The position numbers were made by a program, and so were the translations under genes. The notes under the pieces are model-generated. The model saw only the letters and a list, made by a program, of their open reading frames with translations, was not told the origin of the DNA and did not search any database. 64,000 nucleotides of DNA from Marinobacter gudaonensis (GTDB lineage Bacteria; Pseudomonadota; Gammaproteobacteria; Pseudomonadales; Oleiphilaceae): the NCBI RefSeq assembly GCF_900115175.1, contig NZ_FOYV01000002.1:248001-312000 (forward strand), in the 5' to 3' direction. Positions 18,811 through 28,135 of this stretch are shown here, piece by piece. Within the stretch, counting starts at the first letter, position 1; every line of letters begins with the position of its first letter.

Positions 18811-20025
18811 ATGAGACGCGTCGTCGTCACCGGCATGGGCATTGTGTCTTGCCTCGGCAACTCGCTGGAGGAGGTAACTCAGAGCCTGAAGCAGGGAAAA
18901 TCCGGCATCCGCTTCAATGAAACCTATAAGGAGATGGGCTTTCGCAGCCAGATTGCCGGCTCCGTGGATGTCGATACCTCCGTCATCGACCGCAAGATCC
19001 GCCGTTTCATGGGCCCCTCGGCCATGTACAGTTTCCTGTCCATGGAACAGGCCATTGCCCAGGCAGGCCTGACCGAGGACCTGATTTCGAACGACCGCAC
19101 CGGCCTGATCGCCGGTTCCGGAGGTGCCTCCTGTTCCAGCCAGGTAGAAGCCACCGATATCATGCGTGAAAAGGGCGTGAAACGCATTGGCCCGTACATG
19201 GTGCCCCGCATCATGACCAGCACCGTCTCCGCGTGCCTCGCCACCGCCTTCAAGATCCGCGGCGTAAACTATTCCATGTCGTCAGCCTGCGCCACCAGCG
19301 CCCACTGCATCGGCCACGCCATGGAGCAGATCCAGGCCGGCAAGCAGGACATCGTATTCGCCGGCGGCGGTGAAGAAGAGGACTGGAGCCTGACCATGAT
19401 GTTCGACGCCATGGGCGCGCTCTCCACCAAATACAATGACGCTCCGGAGACCGCCTCACGACCTTTCGACACCGGTCGCGACGGCTTCGTCATTGCCGGT
19501 GGCGGAGGCATGGTGGTGCTTGAGGAGCTGGAGCACGCCAGAAAACGGGGCGCCAACATTATTGCCGAGTTGACCGGCTACGGCGCGACCTCCGACGGCT
19601 ACGACATGGTAGCTCCCTCCGGTGAGGGGGCCCAGCGCTGCATGCAGCAGGCCATGGCCACCATCCGCAGCAAGATCGATTACATCAATGCTCACGGCAC
19701 CAGCACGCCGGTGGGCGACGTTGCCGAGATGGGTGCGGTGCGCAAGACCTTCGGCACCGGCATTCCGGCCATTTCTTCCACCAAGTCCCTTTCGGGCCAC
19801 TCTCTTGGCGCCGCAGGTGTTCAGGAGGCCATTTATTCTCTGCTGATGCTGGAGCACGGCTTTATCGCTGGCACCAAAAACCTGGCGACGCCGGACGAGA
19901 AAATCGGCGACCTGCCGATTGTCGGGCCCGAGAGCAAGGAAGCAACCCTGAATACCGTGATGTCGAACAGTTTCGGCTTTGGCGGCACCAACGCGTCGCT
20001 GGTTTTCGAGAGACTCCAGGACTGA
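18811..20025 (+). CDS. fabB: 3-oxoacyl-ACP synthase I
   Basis: At 404 residues, this condensing enzyme of fatty-acid synthesis is needed for the unsaturated branch. Cys160 lies in [10 protein letters not shown], and the two histidines are in NAHGTSTP and [11 protein letters not shown], giving the Cys-His-His triad. A strong Shine-Dalgarno (TAAGGAGG, 5 bp spacing) fixes the start. Its usual partner fabA is not adjacent. A hairpin terminator follows. Confidence 0.95.
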   Translation: MRRVVVTGMGIVSCLGNSLEEVTQSLKQGKSGIRFNETYKEMGFRSQIAGSVDVDTSVIDRKIRRFMGPSAMYSFLSMEQAIAQAGLTEDLISNDRTGLIAGSGGASCSSQVEATDIMREKGVKRIGPYMVPRIMTSTVSACLATAFKIRGVNYSMSSACATSAHCIGHAMEQIQAGKQDIVFAGGGEEEDWSLTMMFDAMGALSTKYNDAPETASRPFDTGRDGFVIAGGGGMVVLEELEHARKRGANIIAELTGYGATSDGYDMVAPSGEGAQRCMQQAMATIRSKIDYINAHGTSTPVGDVAEMGAVRKTFGTGIPAISSTKSLSGHSLGAAGVQEAIYSLLMLEHGFIAGTKNLATPDEKIGDLPIVGPESKEATLNTVMSNSFGFGGTNASLVFERLQD

Positions 20026-20044
20026 GCCGGGCGCGAGCGCTTTG

Positions 20045-20066
20045 ATAAGGGCCTTCGGGCCCTTAT
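20045..20066. terminator. Hairpin terminator after fabB
   Basis: ATAAGGGCC-TTCG-GGCCCTTAT is a perfect 9-bp stem with a UUCG-type tetraloop 20 bp after the fabB stop. The following tract is A/T rich (GTTATAAAATTATAAT) rather than a pure T run. Part of that tract (TATAAT, 20077-20082) could also serve as a -10 for the downstream regulator. Confidence 0.65.
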
Positions 20067-20139
20067 GTTATAAAATTATAATCTAAGATCGTTCGTCTCG
20101 ATCATTGGCAAGTACAGCGATCCGTATTAAGGTGAGAGC

Positions 20140-20153
20140 TTGATAAGGATCAA
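20140..20153. promoter_or_regulatory. Perfect FNR/Anr box overlapping the anr start
   Basis: TTGATAAGGATCAA matches the FNR-family consensus TTGAT-N4-ATCAA at all ten defined positions. It overlaps the proposed TTG start codon and lies 20 bp upstream of the alternative ATG at 20173. A site downstream of a promoter would repress, so negative autoregulation is the simplest reading. Confidence 0.8.
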
Positions 20154-20922
20154 TTCGGACACTGCTCTCCCCATGGCCCAGACTATCCCCTTTCGTCAAG
20201 CGTCTCCCCTGAAAGCATCCTGCCACCAGTGCAGCCTGAGTAACCTCTGCCTGCCGCTGGCGATCGAGGAGAACGACCTCGACAGGCTGGAGGACATTGT
20301 CCAGCAGGGGCGCATCTTTAACCGGGGTGAACACATTTTTGATCAGAGTACGCCCTTCCGCTCCTGCTTTGCGGTCAAGAGCGGCTCGGTCAAGACTTCC
20401 ATCATCACCGAGGGTGGTGAAGAGCAGGTGACCGGGTTCTTCATGCCAGGGGAGCTGATTGGCCTGGACAGCATTGGCGGCAGTCACTACGCCTGCACCG
20501 CAAAGGCGCTGGAGCGAACCAGCGTGTGCGAATTTCCGGTGGACAAACTGGAAGACCTGACCGTCAAGCTGCCGGAACTGCAGCACCACATGTACCACCT
20601 GATGAGCCAGGAGATCCAGAACAGTCACCAGCTGGCCATGCTGTTGAGCAAGAACACGGCGGAAGAGCGCATTGCGGCATTGCTGCTGTCCCTGTCCAGC
20701 CGGTTCCGGCGTCGGCGCATGTCGCCCACCAACTTCAGCCTGCCGATGGCCAGAAACGACATTGCCAACTTCCTGGGATTGGCCGTCGAAACGGTCAGCC
20801 GGGTCTTTACCCGGTTTCAGAACCAGGGAATCATCAAGGCTCGGGGACGTGAAGTCGAACTGCTGGATGTCGAGGCACTGCAGATGGTGACTCGTGAGTT
20901 CTCCAGGCAGTGCAACACCTGA
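20140..20922 (+). CDS. anr: Anr/FNR-type oxygen-sensing transcription regulator
   Basis: This Crp/FNR protein switches on anaerobic and microaerobic genes when its [4Fe-4S] cluster is intact. Cys28, Cys31 and Cys37 (SCHQCSLSNLC) plus Cys130 (TSVCEFP) match the four FNR cluster ligands. A cyclic-nucleotide-type beta roll and a C-terminal HTH with recognition helix VETVSRVF follow. The TTG at 20140 has AAGGTGAG 7 bp upstream (260 residues). An ATG at 20173 (249 residues) lacks a clear Shine-Dalgarno but matches the family length better, so the start is uncertain. Confidence 0.93.
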   Translation: MIRINSDTALPMAQTIPFRQASPLKASCHQCSLSNLCLPLAIEENDLDRLEDIVQQGRIFNRGEHIFDQSTPFRSCFAVKSGSVKTSIITEGGEEQVTGFFMPGELIGLDSIGGSHYACTAKALERTSVCEFPVDKLEDLTVKLPELQHHMYHLMSQEIQNSHQLAMLLSKNTAEERIAALLLSLSSRFRRRRMSPTNFSLPMARNDIANFLGLAVETVSRVFTRFQNQGIIKARGREVELLDVEALQMVTREFSRQCNT

Positions 20923-20924
20923 GA

Positions 20925-20966
20925 ACCAGCTAACGGGCCCTTGCCACCAACTTCTTAGCTGGTGGC
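20925..20966. terminator. Convergent hairpin region with two alternative stems
   Basis: ACCAGCTAA (20925-20933) pairs with TTAGCTGGT (20955-20963). GCCACCA (20943-20949) pairs with TGGTGGC (20960-20966). The two stems share TGGT and exclude each other. The region joins the 3' ends of anr and the minus-strand RmlD-like gene. No T run is present, so termination is not proven. Confidence 0.45.
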
Positions 20967-21833
20967 TTCTCCCTCCATTTCCCGGCCGTTGGTCTGCCTG
21001 AGCGTTGCCAGCTCGTCCACCAGCCCCGATCGCCAGGGAAACTGTTTGATTCCGAAGGTGTTGCGGATCTTGGTACACACCAGGGTTGTGTTCAGAGGCT
21101 CCAGATTCCCCCAATCCGGCACCGCGTCCACCACACGGATACCTTCCGGAATTCCCGGCAATCCGGCAATAGCCAGCCCCAGCTCGTACAGGTTGATTTC
21201 CTCCGCCCCGGCATATTGATAGGTACCCCATACCTCGGCGCCGCAGTCAATCTGCAACACCATTGCCGCAATCACCCTCGCCAGATCCCGTACCGCCACC
21301 GGCTGACCCCGACAACGCCCCGGCAATGACAGGGTGACACCGGCGCCGGTACTGGCCTGTACCTTGCGGATGAACCGCGCCAGGCTCCATCCCGTGCGCA
21401 GGATGATGTGCCTGGGCAACAGTGTTCGAAGCGCCTGCTCACACTCCCACTGCCAATTGCCCAGCTCGTTCACCGGCTGACCGGGGTTAGACGTGATGTA
21501 ACCGCTCTGCTTGCGGCCATCAAACACGTAGCAGGACGACAGCTGGATCAGTGCCATACCACGATCCCGGGCAAATTCGGCCATCGCCACCGGCAACGAG
21601 AACGCTGCCAGGTGGGCGCTCTCTGGATCGCTCTCTGCCACCTCGGGATCGGCCATCCAGAGGGCATTCACAATCAGGTCGGTGTCTTCCGGTATCCAGT
21701 TTTCCAGGGCCTTGAGATCGGCGTTGGAAGGATCGCTGACCAGCAGCGGGCTGACCTGCAGGTGCGTTTCCCGCAGGCGTTCCAGCAAAACCTTCCCCAA
21801 GGGGCCGTAATCGTGAACTACAAGTACATGCAC
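20955..21833 (-). CDS. RmlD-like sugar-nucleotide-binding protein lacking catalytic Tyr/Lys
   Basis: A 292-residue extended-SDR protein from a GTG start, with an N-terminal Rossmann segment (HVLVVHDYGPLG). It follows dTDP-4-dehydrorhamnose reductase in the SSCYVFDG and RTGWSLARF segments. Where RmlD carries YxxxK, this protein reads ELGNWQ: Leu124 replaces the catalytic Tyr and Gln128 the Lys. It therefore should not be a standard reductase and may bind NAD(P)H or act structurally. No rhamnose genes are nearby. Confidence 0.75.
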   Translation of the reverse strand: MHVLVVHDYGPLGKVLLERLRETHLQVSPLLVSDPSNADLKALENWIPEDTDLIVNALWMADPEVAESDPESAHLAAFSLPVAMAEFARDRGMALIQLSSCYVFDGRKQSGYITSNPGQPVNELGNWQWECEQALRTLLPRHIILRTGWSLARFIRKVQASTGAGVTLSLPGRCRGQPVAVRDLARVIAAMVLQIDCGAEVWGTYQYAGAEEINLYELGLAIAGLPGIPEGIRVVDAVPDWGNLEPLNTTLVCTKIRNTFGIKQFPWRSGLVDELATLRQTNGREMEGEATS

Positions 21834-21999
21834 GAGGAGTCAATGCCTCCGGATATCACTGATCTGACGGTTGTCCGGAACCGGTCTGGCCAATGGCTTC
21901 CGCCGTCCGGTCTCTAAACTGGTGCCCGGTCTGAAATTTTCGTGTCTGTGATAGGCGCTTTGCTATCGCTTTCAAGAGCATACAACAACAGGAACCGTC

Positions 22000-22356
22000 A
22001 TGCTGAAACAACAAAGCCACATTGTCGCTCCGATTCCCGATGATCTGCGCACCCGCGCCCTGTATACCGTGAATGAGCTGCGAGAACGAGGCAAGGCCGA
22101 CAAGGAAGCCATCGACAAACTGTTCAACCTCATCGTGGACATGACCGAACAAGGTCTGGATTTCTTCTTCCTTGAGCCACTACGCCGGCTGCACGCCAGC
22201 AACATGATGATGGGCATGGCGAAGATGGGCATCGGCAGCATGCTCAAGGGCAGCAAGATGGTCGTCCACAAGGTGCTGAAAAAGCTGGACGACCGGAGCC
22301 TGGCGGCCATACTCGACTTTATCGAGGACATCATTCACGAGCCGGAACCCGCCTGA
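22000..22356 (+). CDS. Hypothetical helical protein, 118 aa
   Basis: A predicted all-helical cytoplasmic protein with AGGAA upstream of its ATG. It has a conserved-looking centre (LFNLIVDMTEQGLDFFFLEPLRRL), a methionine-rich stretch (NMMMGMAKMGIGSM) and an amphipathic C-terminal helix ending in acidic residues. There is no signal peptide. I do not recognise a family. It is divergent from the RmlD-like gene and convergent with alr. Confidence 0.6.
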   Translation: MLKQQSHIVAPIPDDLRTRALYTVNELRERGKADKEAIDKLFNLIVDMTEQGLDFFFLEPLRRLHASNMMMGMAKMGIGSMLKGSKMVVHKVLKKLDDRSLAAILDFIEDIIHEPEPA

Positions 22357-22389
22357 TCGCCAGACCGCGAGCAATGACCGCGCGAAGTC

Positions 22390-23466
22390 TTACAGATAAT
22401 GCCGCCCCACCCGGGCGGTAATACCGGTCAGCAGTTCGTAGGAAATGGTGCCAGCACAGGTGGCCACTTCATCAACGCCCACCGTCCTGCCCCAGAGCTC
22501 GACGCTGTCGCCCTCCCTCGCGTCCGGTGCGCCGGTCAGATCCACCGCCAGCATATCCATCGACACCCGGCCGATCAGCCGGATGCGCTGGCCGTTGATC
22601 GCCGCCGGCGTGTTGGTGCCGGCATGCCGCGGGTAGCCATCGCCATAGCCAATCGCTACCATGCCCATCCGGGTGTCCCGGTCGGCCACCCAACTGGCGC
22701 CATAGCCCACCGACTCGCCAGCGGGTACCATTCGGGTACTGATCAGTGGTGCTTCCAACGACATCACCGGCTCGAGGCCCAGCTCCGGGCCGGTTTTGCC
22801 GATCATCGGGGAGCCGCCGTACAACATGATGCCAGGCCGACTCCAGTCATACAGTGGTTGCCCCGGATGGAAATGCGCTGCCGAGTTGCCAACGCTGCGC
22901 ATCCGTTCCGGCCACGCCGCCGTGGCCTGCTCGAACACCTCGGTCTGCCTTGCGGTCATTGGGCTGTCAACGTCATCGGCGCAGGCAAAGTGAGTCACAA
23001 ACCCCTCAAGCGTTGCCAGTGCCCCGGCTCGGTCAAGCCTTTGCATGACACTGGCTAACTCTCCGGGATGGAAACCCAACCGGTTCATGCCCGAGTTGAC
23101 CTTCAACCACAGTCTGGGCCGGTTCCGGGAGCCGGACAGCCAGGTCAGTTGCTGCTCACTGTGCAGCACCGGCTCGAAGCCCCGCTCCGCACAGTTGGTA
23201 AGGTCCGTTTCGGCGTGCACACCCTGCAGCAAGACTACCGGCTGTGCCAGCCCCGCCTCCCGAATAGCCAAAGCCTCCTCAACGCAGGCTACCGCGTACT
23301 TCGGTGCCAGATCTGCCAGCGCCGAAGCCACCCGCGAGATGCCATGACCATACCCGTCGGCCTTGACCACCGCCATCACCCGGGCGCTACCGGCCCGTTG
23401 GCAGGCAGTCCTGTAGTTTCGGCGCAGGGCCTCCAGATCAATCCGCGCGACGGTGGGTCGGGGCAT
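22390..23466 (-). CDS. alr: Alanine racemase
   Basis: A 358-residue fold-type III PLP enzyme making D-alanine for peptidoglycan. The PLP lysine is in VVKADGYGHG near residue 35, and the second catalytic Tyr is in ESVGYGASW. The ATG at 23464-23466 overlaps the dnaB stop (TGATG), so it is translationally coupled. An upstream in-frame TTG at 23469 is less likely. The dnaB-alr order is common in gammaproteobacteria. Confidence 0.95.
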   Translation of the reverse strand: MPRPTVARIDLEALRRNYRTACQRAGSARVMAVVKADGYGHGISRVASALADLAPKYAVACVEEALAIREAGLAQPVVLLQGVHAETDLTNCAERGFEPVLHSEQQLTWLSGSRNRPRLWLKVNSGMNRLGFHPGELASVMQRLDRAGALATLEGFVTHFACADDVDSPMTARQTEVFEQATAAWPERMRSVGNSAAHFHPGQPLYDWSRPGIMLYGGSPMIGKTGPELGLEPVMSLEAPLISTRMVPAGESVGYGASWVADRDTRMGMVAIGYGDGYPRHAGTNTPAAINGQRIRLIGRVSMDMLAVDLTGAPDAREGDSVELWGRTVGVDEVATCAGTISYELLTGITARVGRHYL

Positions 23467-24872
23467 CAATACTCCCCGCCGTAATCGCTGTAATCGCCGT
23501 GGGCCAGGTCCTCGAACTTGGTGTATTTGCCAATGAACGCCAGACGGATGGTGCCAATCGGACCGTTCCGCTGCTTGCCAATGATGATCTCGGCAATGCC
23601 TTTGTCGGGCGTGTCTTCGTTATAAACCTCATCCCGGTACACAAACATGATTACGTCAGCGTCCTGCTCGATAGCACCAGACTCCCGCAGGTCCGAGTTG
23701 ACCGGGCGCTTGTTGGGTCGCTGCTCCAGGCTTCGGTTCAGCTGCGACAGGGCCACCACCGGACAGCTCAGTTCCTTGGCAATACCCTTGAGTGACCGGG
23801 AGATTTCCGAAATCTCCGCGGTCCGGCCCTCGGTGTTTCCCGGCACCCGCATCAACTGCAGGTAGTCGACCATGATCAGGCCAATCTTGCCGTCGTTCTC
23901 ACGGGCGATTCGGCGCGCGCGGGAGCGCATCTCCGTGGGGCTCAGGCCGGGCGTATCATCTATGTACAGCGGTTTGTCCTTGAGCAGGCTGACCGCCGAG
24001 GTCAGCCGGGGCCAGTCGTCCTCCTCCAGCTTGCCGCCGCGCACCTTGGTCTGATCGATTCGCCCCAGTGACGAGAGCATACGCATGGCCAGTGCATCCG
24101 CCGGCATTTCCATACTGAACACCAGGACCGGCGTGCCGGTGCTGATCAGCGCATTCTCAACAATATTCATGGCGAAGGTGGTCTTACCCATCGAAGGCCG
24201 GCCCGCCACGATGATCAGGTCCGAAGGCTGCATGCCCGAGGTCTGTTCATCCAGATCTTTGAAGCCGGTGGTGAGACCCGTGGTCTGCTCTCCGGATTCG
24301 AACAGCTCTTCAATTCGGCTCAGGGTTTTGGCCAGGATCGGATTGATCGCCTGTGGCCCGGAGCCCTCCTTGACCCTGGCTTCGGCAATCTGGAAAACGC
24401 TGCGTTCGGCCTCGTCCAGAATCTCGTTGCTGTTGCGGCCCTGGGGGTTGAACGCAGAATCGGAGATCTTGCCGGACACCTCCACCAGCTGACGCAGGAT
24501 GGACCGCTCACGGACGATATCAGCGTAGGCGCGGATGTTGGCCGCACCCGGGGTTTTTTCCGCGAGCTCAGCCAGATAGGCAAGCCCACCGGCATCCTCA
24601 ATGTCGCCCGCCCGCTCCAGAAATTCCGCCAGGGTCACCACATCCAGGGGTTCATTTTCGCTGGCCAGACGCTCCACTGCGCCAAAGATCAGCCGATGGT
24701 CCTGGCGATAGAAGTCGGCGGCCGAGATAACTTCGGAGATTTCGTCGAAGCGCCGGTTATCGAGCATCAGGCCACCCAGGACCGCCTGCTCGGCTTCCAC
24801 GGAATGCGGCGGAACCTTGATACGACTGGTTTCGAGATCGGTACTCGTGGGCTTCAGATTGGGCTTGGCCAT
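23466..24872 (-). CDS. dnaB: Replicative DNA helicase DnaB
   Basis: From the ATG at 24872 the product is 468 residues. Upstream GAAGAAG favours this start over one 33 bp earlier. The N-terminal primase-interacting domain (PPHSVEAEQAVLGGLMLDN) is followed by the RecA-like motor with Walker A GRPSMGKTT and Walker B MVDYLQLM. It unwinds DNA as a hexamer at the replication fork. It is cotranscribed with alr; rplI lies 233 bp upstream. Confidence 0.97.
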   Translation of the reverse strand: MAKPNLKPTSTDLETSRIKVPPHSVEAEQAVLGGLMLDNRRFDEISEVISAADFYRQDHRLIFGAVERLASENEPLDVVTLAEFLERAGDIEDAGGLAYLAELAEKTPGAANIRAYADIVRERSILRQLVEVSGKISDSAFNPQGRNSNEILDEAERSVFQIAEARVKEGSGPQAINPILAKTLSRIEELFESGEQTTGLTTGFKDLDEQTSGMQPSDLIIVAGRPSMGKTTFAMNIVENALISTGTPVLVFSMEMPADALAMRMLSSLGRIDQTKVRGGKLEEDDWPRLTSAVSLLKDKPLYIDDTPGLSPTEMRSRARRIARENDGKIGLIMVDYLQLMRVPGNTEGRTAEISEISRSLKGIAKELSCPVVALSQLNRSLEQRPNKRPVNSDLRESGAIEQDADVIMFVYRDEVYNEDTPDKGIAEIIIGKQRNGPIGTIRLAFIGKYTKFEDLAHGDYSDYGGEY

Positions 24873-24971
24873 GCACACTTCTTCAGTTGGACGTCGGAAC
24901 CACAACAGTGTAAGCGACCTGTGGCGACAATGGGAGAGGGTTACAGCAAGGTAACAGGATAACAGATAGCA

Positions 24972-25083
24972 ACAGGCCCGAAAGCCGCCAGAGGCGGATC
25001 GGGCCTGTCGGACCGGCCTGCTACCGCCTCCTTGGAGGCGGCTCGGGCCGCCAGCAATCTACCGGGTCGGGAGAGATTCCCGA
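24972..25083. repeat. Three successive hairpins between rplI and dnaB
   Basis: The 233-bp gap holds three inverted repeats. ACAGGCCCGA/TCGGGCCTGT (24972-25008) encloses an inner CCGCC/GGCGG. CCGCCTCC-TT-GGAGGCGG is at 25024-25041. TCGGGA/TCCCGA with loop GAGAT is at 25067-25083. None has a clean T tract, but together they probably terminate or process the rpsF-rplI transcript before dnaB. Confidence 0.6.
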
Positions 25084-25105
25084 TCCGCCCTCCGGGGAAA
25101 GCGGA

Positions 25106-25552
25106 TTACTCGGCAACAACCGCCAGCTTGATGGTCACTTCCACATCGGAGTGCAGCTGAAGCTCGATGTCGTACTCACCAGTGACCCGGATGGGGCCTT
25201 CAGGCAGACGAACTTCGCTCTTCTCGATTTCAGTGCCACCGGCAGTAACGGCGTCAGCGATGTCACGGACACCAATGGAACCGAACAGCTTGCCTTCCTC
25301 ACCAGCCTTGGAAGTGATGGTGAAGGACGCGCCTTCCAGGGCTTCGGCACGGGCCTGGGCTGCGGCCAGCTTCTCGGCTGCGGCCTTCTCAAGCTCGGCG
25401 CGACGCTCTTCGAACGCCTTCAGGTTTGCTTCGGTGGCAGGTACAGCCTTGCCATAGGGAAGCAGGAAATTACGACCGTAACCGGCCTTGACCTTGACCT
25501 TGTCACCCAGGGCGCCAAGGTTTGCTACTTTCTCGAGCAGAATAACTTCCAT
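25106..25552 (-). CDS. rplI: 50S ribosomal protein L9
   Basis: A 148-residue L9 with the conserved N-terminal [17 protein letters not shown] and the rRNA-binding segment [13 protein letters not shown] long central helix rich in A, E and R leads to the C-terminal domain. It is last in the rpsF-rpsR-DUF2232-rplI operon, 20 bp after the DUF2232 stop. Confidence 0.98.
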   Translation of the reverse strand: MEVILLEKVANLGALGDKVKVKAGYGRNFLLPYGKAVPATEANLKAFEERRAELEKAAAEKLAAAQARAEALEGASFTITSKAGEEGKLFGSIGVRDIADAVTAGGTEIEKSEVRLPEGPIRVTGEYDIELQLHSDVEVTIKLAVVAE

Positions 25553-25572
25553 CTCGTTAACCTCTTCGTGCT

Positions 25573-26439
25573 TTATTCAGCCGGCCCGGCGGGTTGTATA
25601 CGCCTCCGGATATCCAGCCAGCTATCCACAAAAGCCAGAACTACTAACAGAATCATCAGGGTCGGGCCCAGCAGAACCAGTGCCACATAAAACAGCGCCA
25701 GCCACTGTCCGCTCAGCTTCTTGATACCAACCACGCCGTGAATCAGTGCCAGACTGGCCAGGAACAGCGGAGTTCCCGCAGCCCAGGCCAGCAGCATGGA
25801 GTTGAGCCCGAGTACCGGGCCAACCACCATGGTCACCGCGCACAACACCGCAATCGGCGGCGACAGACGCAGACCGTGGAATTCCTTACGGAATCCGCCA
25901 GGGTTGTAAAGCCCCGCCTGCCACGCCCGCGCCAGCATGGTCATGCCCACACCTGTCGCCAGGTAGGTGCCAGCCATGCTCGCGTTCATCGTGTCCCGAA
26001 TCACTTTTTCAAGCTCATCTCCGAGACTCTTCGCTATTTCGGCGTTGTATTGCTGGTAAAAGCTCACCCCGGCCTGGACCAGATCGTCCAGCAAACCCGG
26101 GTAGATCACAGGCAACATAAGGCCTGTGACGATTCCAAGAAAACTCCCTCCAAGAAGGGCCTTTTCCCAGGACAGTGTGGTTCGCAACAGCGCTGCCATC
26201 AGCATGACCTGAAGCAATACCGCCAGGGCGGTCGGGTCCTGCCCGAAAATGCTCCAGCCCAGGGCCGGTAGTATGGCCCAGAGGCCGATCTTGAGCCCCT
26301 GACTGATGCCAAGCCTGAGAATTACCAGGCCGACAACCGCTGCGCCAATCCAGAACAGCAAAGGTACCGCAGTTGTGACTGCTGCTACCCCGCCGGCCTG
26401 CAGGGGACCGCGCATTACATACTGTGCCAGTGCACGCAT
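25573..26439 (-). CDS. DUF2232-type integral membrane protein
   Basis: A 288-residue protein with about seven to eight hydrophobic segments and a charged loop in the middle ([15 protein letters not shown]). It resembles the uncharacterised YybS/DUF2232 membrane proteins. A homologous gene sits between rpsR and rplI in Pseudomonas, so the position is conserved while the function is unknown. It is translated as part of the ribosomal operon. Confidence 0.75.
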   Translation of the reverse strand: MRALAQYVMRGPLQAGGVAAVTTAVPLLFWIGAAVVGLVILRLGISQGLKIGLWAILPALGWSIFGQDPTALAVLLQVMLMAALLRTTLSWEKALLGGSFLGIVTGLMLPVIYPGLLDDLVQAGVSFYQQYNAEIAKSLGDELEKVIRDTMNASMAGTYLATGVGMTMLARAWQAGLYNPGGFRKEFHGLRLSPPIAVLCAVTMVVGPVLGLNSMLLAWAAGTPLFLASLALIHGVVGIKKLSGQWLALFYVALVLLGPTLMILLVVLAFVDSWLDIRRRIQPAGPAE

Positions 26440-26465
26440 GGTCCCGGGTCCTGTGTTTCTGTTAC

Positions 26466-26696
26466 TTAGTTATCGTGGCTGTCCGAGTACGGCAGCAGAG
26501 CCAGGTAGCGGGCGCGCTTGATAGCGGTGGCCAGCTGACGCTGATAACGTGCTTTGGTGCCGGTGATGCGGCTGGGCACGATTTTGCCGGTTTCAGTGAT
26601 GTAGCCTTTCAGGGTGTCCAGATCCTTGTAATCGATCTCCTTGACACCCTCTGCCGTGAACCGGCAGAACTTACGACGTCTGAAAAAACGAGCCAT
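26466..26696 (-). CDS. rpsR: 30S ribosomal protein S18
   Basis: At 76 residues, with [14 protein letters not shown] at the N-terminus and the conserved [23 protein letters not shown] core. S18 pairs with S6 on the 30S platform, and its gene follows rpsF here by 25 bp. No priB gene lies between them, unlike E. coli. Confidence 0.98.
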   Translation of the reverse strand: MARFFRRRKFCRFTAEGVKEIDYKDLDTLKGYITETGKIVPSRITGTKARYQRQLATAIKRARYLALLPYSDSHDN

Positions 26697-26721
26697 ATCT
26701 TAACTCCTCAACTCCGGTTGA

Positions 26722-27138
26722 TTACTCTTCTTCGTCCTGGGTCTCAGCCTGCCGACGGTCGTCAGATTCGGCTGAACGGCGCGGACGGTCGTCTCCGCCG
26801 GAACGACGGTCCTCGCGGGACTCGGCGGCTTTCATCGGAGACAGATCGGTAACGGCTTCATCGCGACGCAGGATCAGGTCACGGATGATGGCGTCGTTGA
26901 ACCGGAAGTTGTGAGTCAGCTCGTCCATCGCAGCCTGTGAACACTCGATGTTCATCAGCACGTAGTGAGCCTTGTGAATCTTGTTGATCGGGTAAGCCAG
27001 GTGGCGACGGCCCCAATCTTCCAGGCGATGTACCTTGCCGCCATCTTCGGTGATGACGCTGGTATAACGCTCGATCATCGCGGGCACCTGCTCGCTCTGA
27101 TCCGGATGTACCATAAATACGATTTCGTAGTGACGCAT
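26722..27138 (-). CDS. rpsF: 30S ribosomal protein S6
   Basis: A 138-residue S6 with the N-terminal [19 protein letters not shown] and conserved [10 protein letters not shown]. The C-terminal 35 residues are a disordered arginine/glutamate tail ending DEEE, the type of end that RimK extends with glutamates in E. coli. It heads the rpsF-rpsR-DUF2232-rplI operon. Confidence 0.98.
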   Translation of the reverse strand: MRHYEIVFMVHPDQSEQVPAMIERYTSVITEDGGKVHRLEDWGRRHLAYPINKIHKAHYVLMNIECSQAAMDELTHNFRFNDAIIRDLILRRDEAVTDLSPMKAAESREDRRSGGDDRPRRSAESDDRRQAETQDEEE

Positions 27139-27178
27139 GAGTTCTCCCTACGGTTTAAACAGCTTTCTTTTCACCTGC

Positions 27179-27196
27179 GGCGCGGATCTCTGCGCC
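27179..27196 (-). promoter_or_regulatory. Leader hairpin upstream of rpsF
   Basis: GGCGC (27179-27183) and GCGCC (27192-27196) form a stem 41-58 nt upstream of the rpsF start, in the leader. Bacterial rpsF leaders often carry an S6:S18-binding motif for feedback control. I cannot confirm the diagnostic bulge and CCG residues by eye, so this is a candidate only. Confidence 0.35.
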
Positions 27197-27321
27197 CGGC
27201 GAACATGAAAGCAAGGAGTTGACAGCATCGGCTGCCGGTTTCTTTTTGCTTTATCAATAAGGCTTTACAAGAAAGGCTTGATCAAAAGCTCGGTTCCGCA
27301 CCGCCCGCGTTCAGGCAATAC

Positions 27322-27344
27322 AAAACCGCCCCTTGAAAAAGGGG
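27322..27344 (-). terminator. Terminator after rlmB
   Basis: CCCCTT-TTTC-AAGGGG on the minus strand is a perfect 6-bp stem, followed by CGGTTTTG. It lies 39 bp beyond the rlmB stop, between rlmB and the rpsF promoter region. Confidence 0.65.
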
Positions 27345-27382
27345 TCACGTATTCTAGGCGGGTAACGGCCAGTGTGCAAGGG

Positions 27383-28120
27383 TTAACCCAGCCTCTGGCG
27401 CAGGGCTTCGTACAGACACACGCCGGTGGCGACCGAAACGTTGAGACTGTCCACGTGGCCTAGCATCGGGATTTTGATCAGCTGATCACAGTGTTCGCGG
27501 GTGAGCCGGCGCATGCCTTTGCCCTCGGCGCCCATCACCAGAGCCACAGGACCTTTGAAGTCCGCCTGATACAGCGTCGCCTGGGCTTCCCCGGCGGTGC
27601 CGATCAGCCAGATGCCCTGATCCTGCAGACTGCGCAGGAAGCGCGCAAGGTTGGTTACCCGCACGAAGGGCACAGTTTCAGCCGCCCCACACGCCACCTT
27701 GCGGGCCACCGGCGTGAGCGACGCCGACTTGTCCTTGGGAACGATCACCGCCTGAACGCCTGCGGCATCGGCAGTACGCATGCAGGCACCCAGGTTATGC
27801 GGATCGGTCACGCCGTCGAGCACCAGCAGGAACGGCGGCTCATCACTGGCGGCTAGCTGGGCAAGGAGATCGTCTTCAGTCCACTCCCGGCTCTCACTGA
27901 CCGCCGCAACGATGCCCTGATGGACGCCGGACACCCGCTCGTCAAGCTCGCGACGATGCACTACCTGCCAGCGCACACCCAGCGCATCGAGGGCGTCGGT
28001 AATACTCTTGACCCGTTTGTCCTGCCGACCAGTCTGGATCCAGACCTGTTGCAACCGCTCAGGCTCGCGCTTGAGTACTGCCTCAACCGCATGCCAACCA
28101 AATACAAACTCTTCGGACAC
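27383..28120 (-). CDS. rlmB: 23S rRNA (guanosine-2'-O)-methyltransferase RlmB
   Basis: A 245-residue SPOUT methyltransferase from a GTG start (GGAAGCGG upstream). It methylates G2251 of 23S rRNA in the P loop. SPOUT motifs are [25 protein letters not shown] and [14 protein letters not shown]. The N-terminal [10 protein letters not shown] domain is the L30e-like RNA binder. It follows rnr by 15 bp, the usual rnr-rlmB operon. Confidence 0.96.
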   Translation of the reverse strand: MSEEFVFGWHAVEAVLKREPERLQQVWIQTGRQDKRVKSITDALDALGVRWQVVHRRELDERVSGVHQGIVAAVSESREWTEDDLLAQLAASDEPPFLLVLDGVTDPHNLGACMRTADAAGVQAVIVPKDKSASLTPVARKVACGAAETVPFVRVTNLARFLRSLQDQGIWLIGTAGEAQATLYQADFKGPVALVMGAEGKGMRRLTREHCDQLIKIPMLGHVDSLNVSVATGVCLYEALRQRLG

Positions 28121-28135
28121 TGCTGCCGCTTCCTT

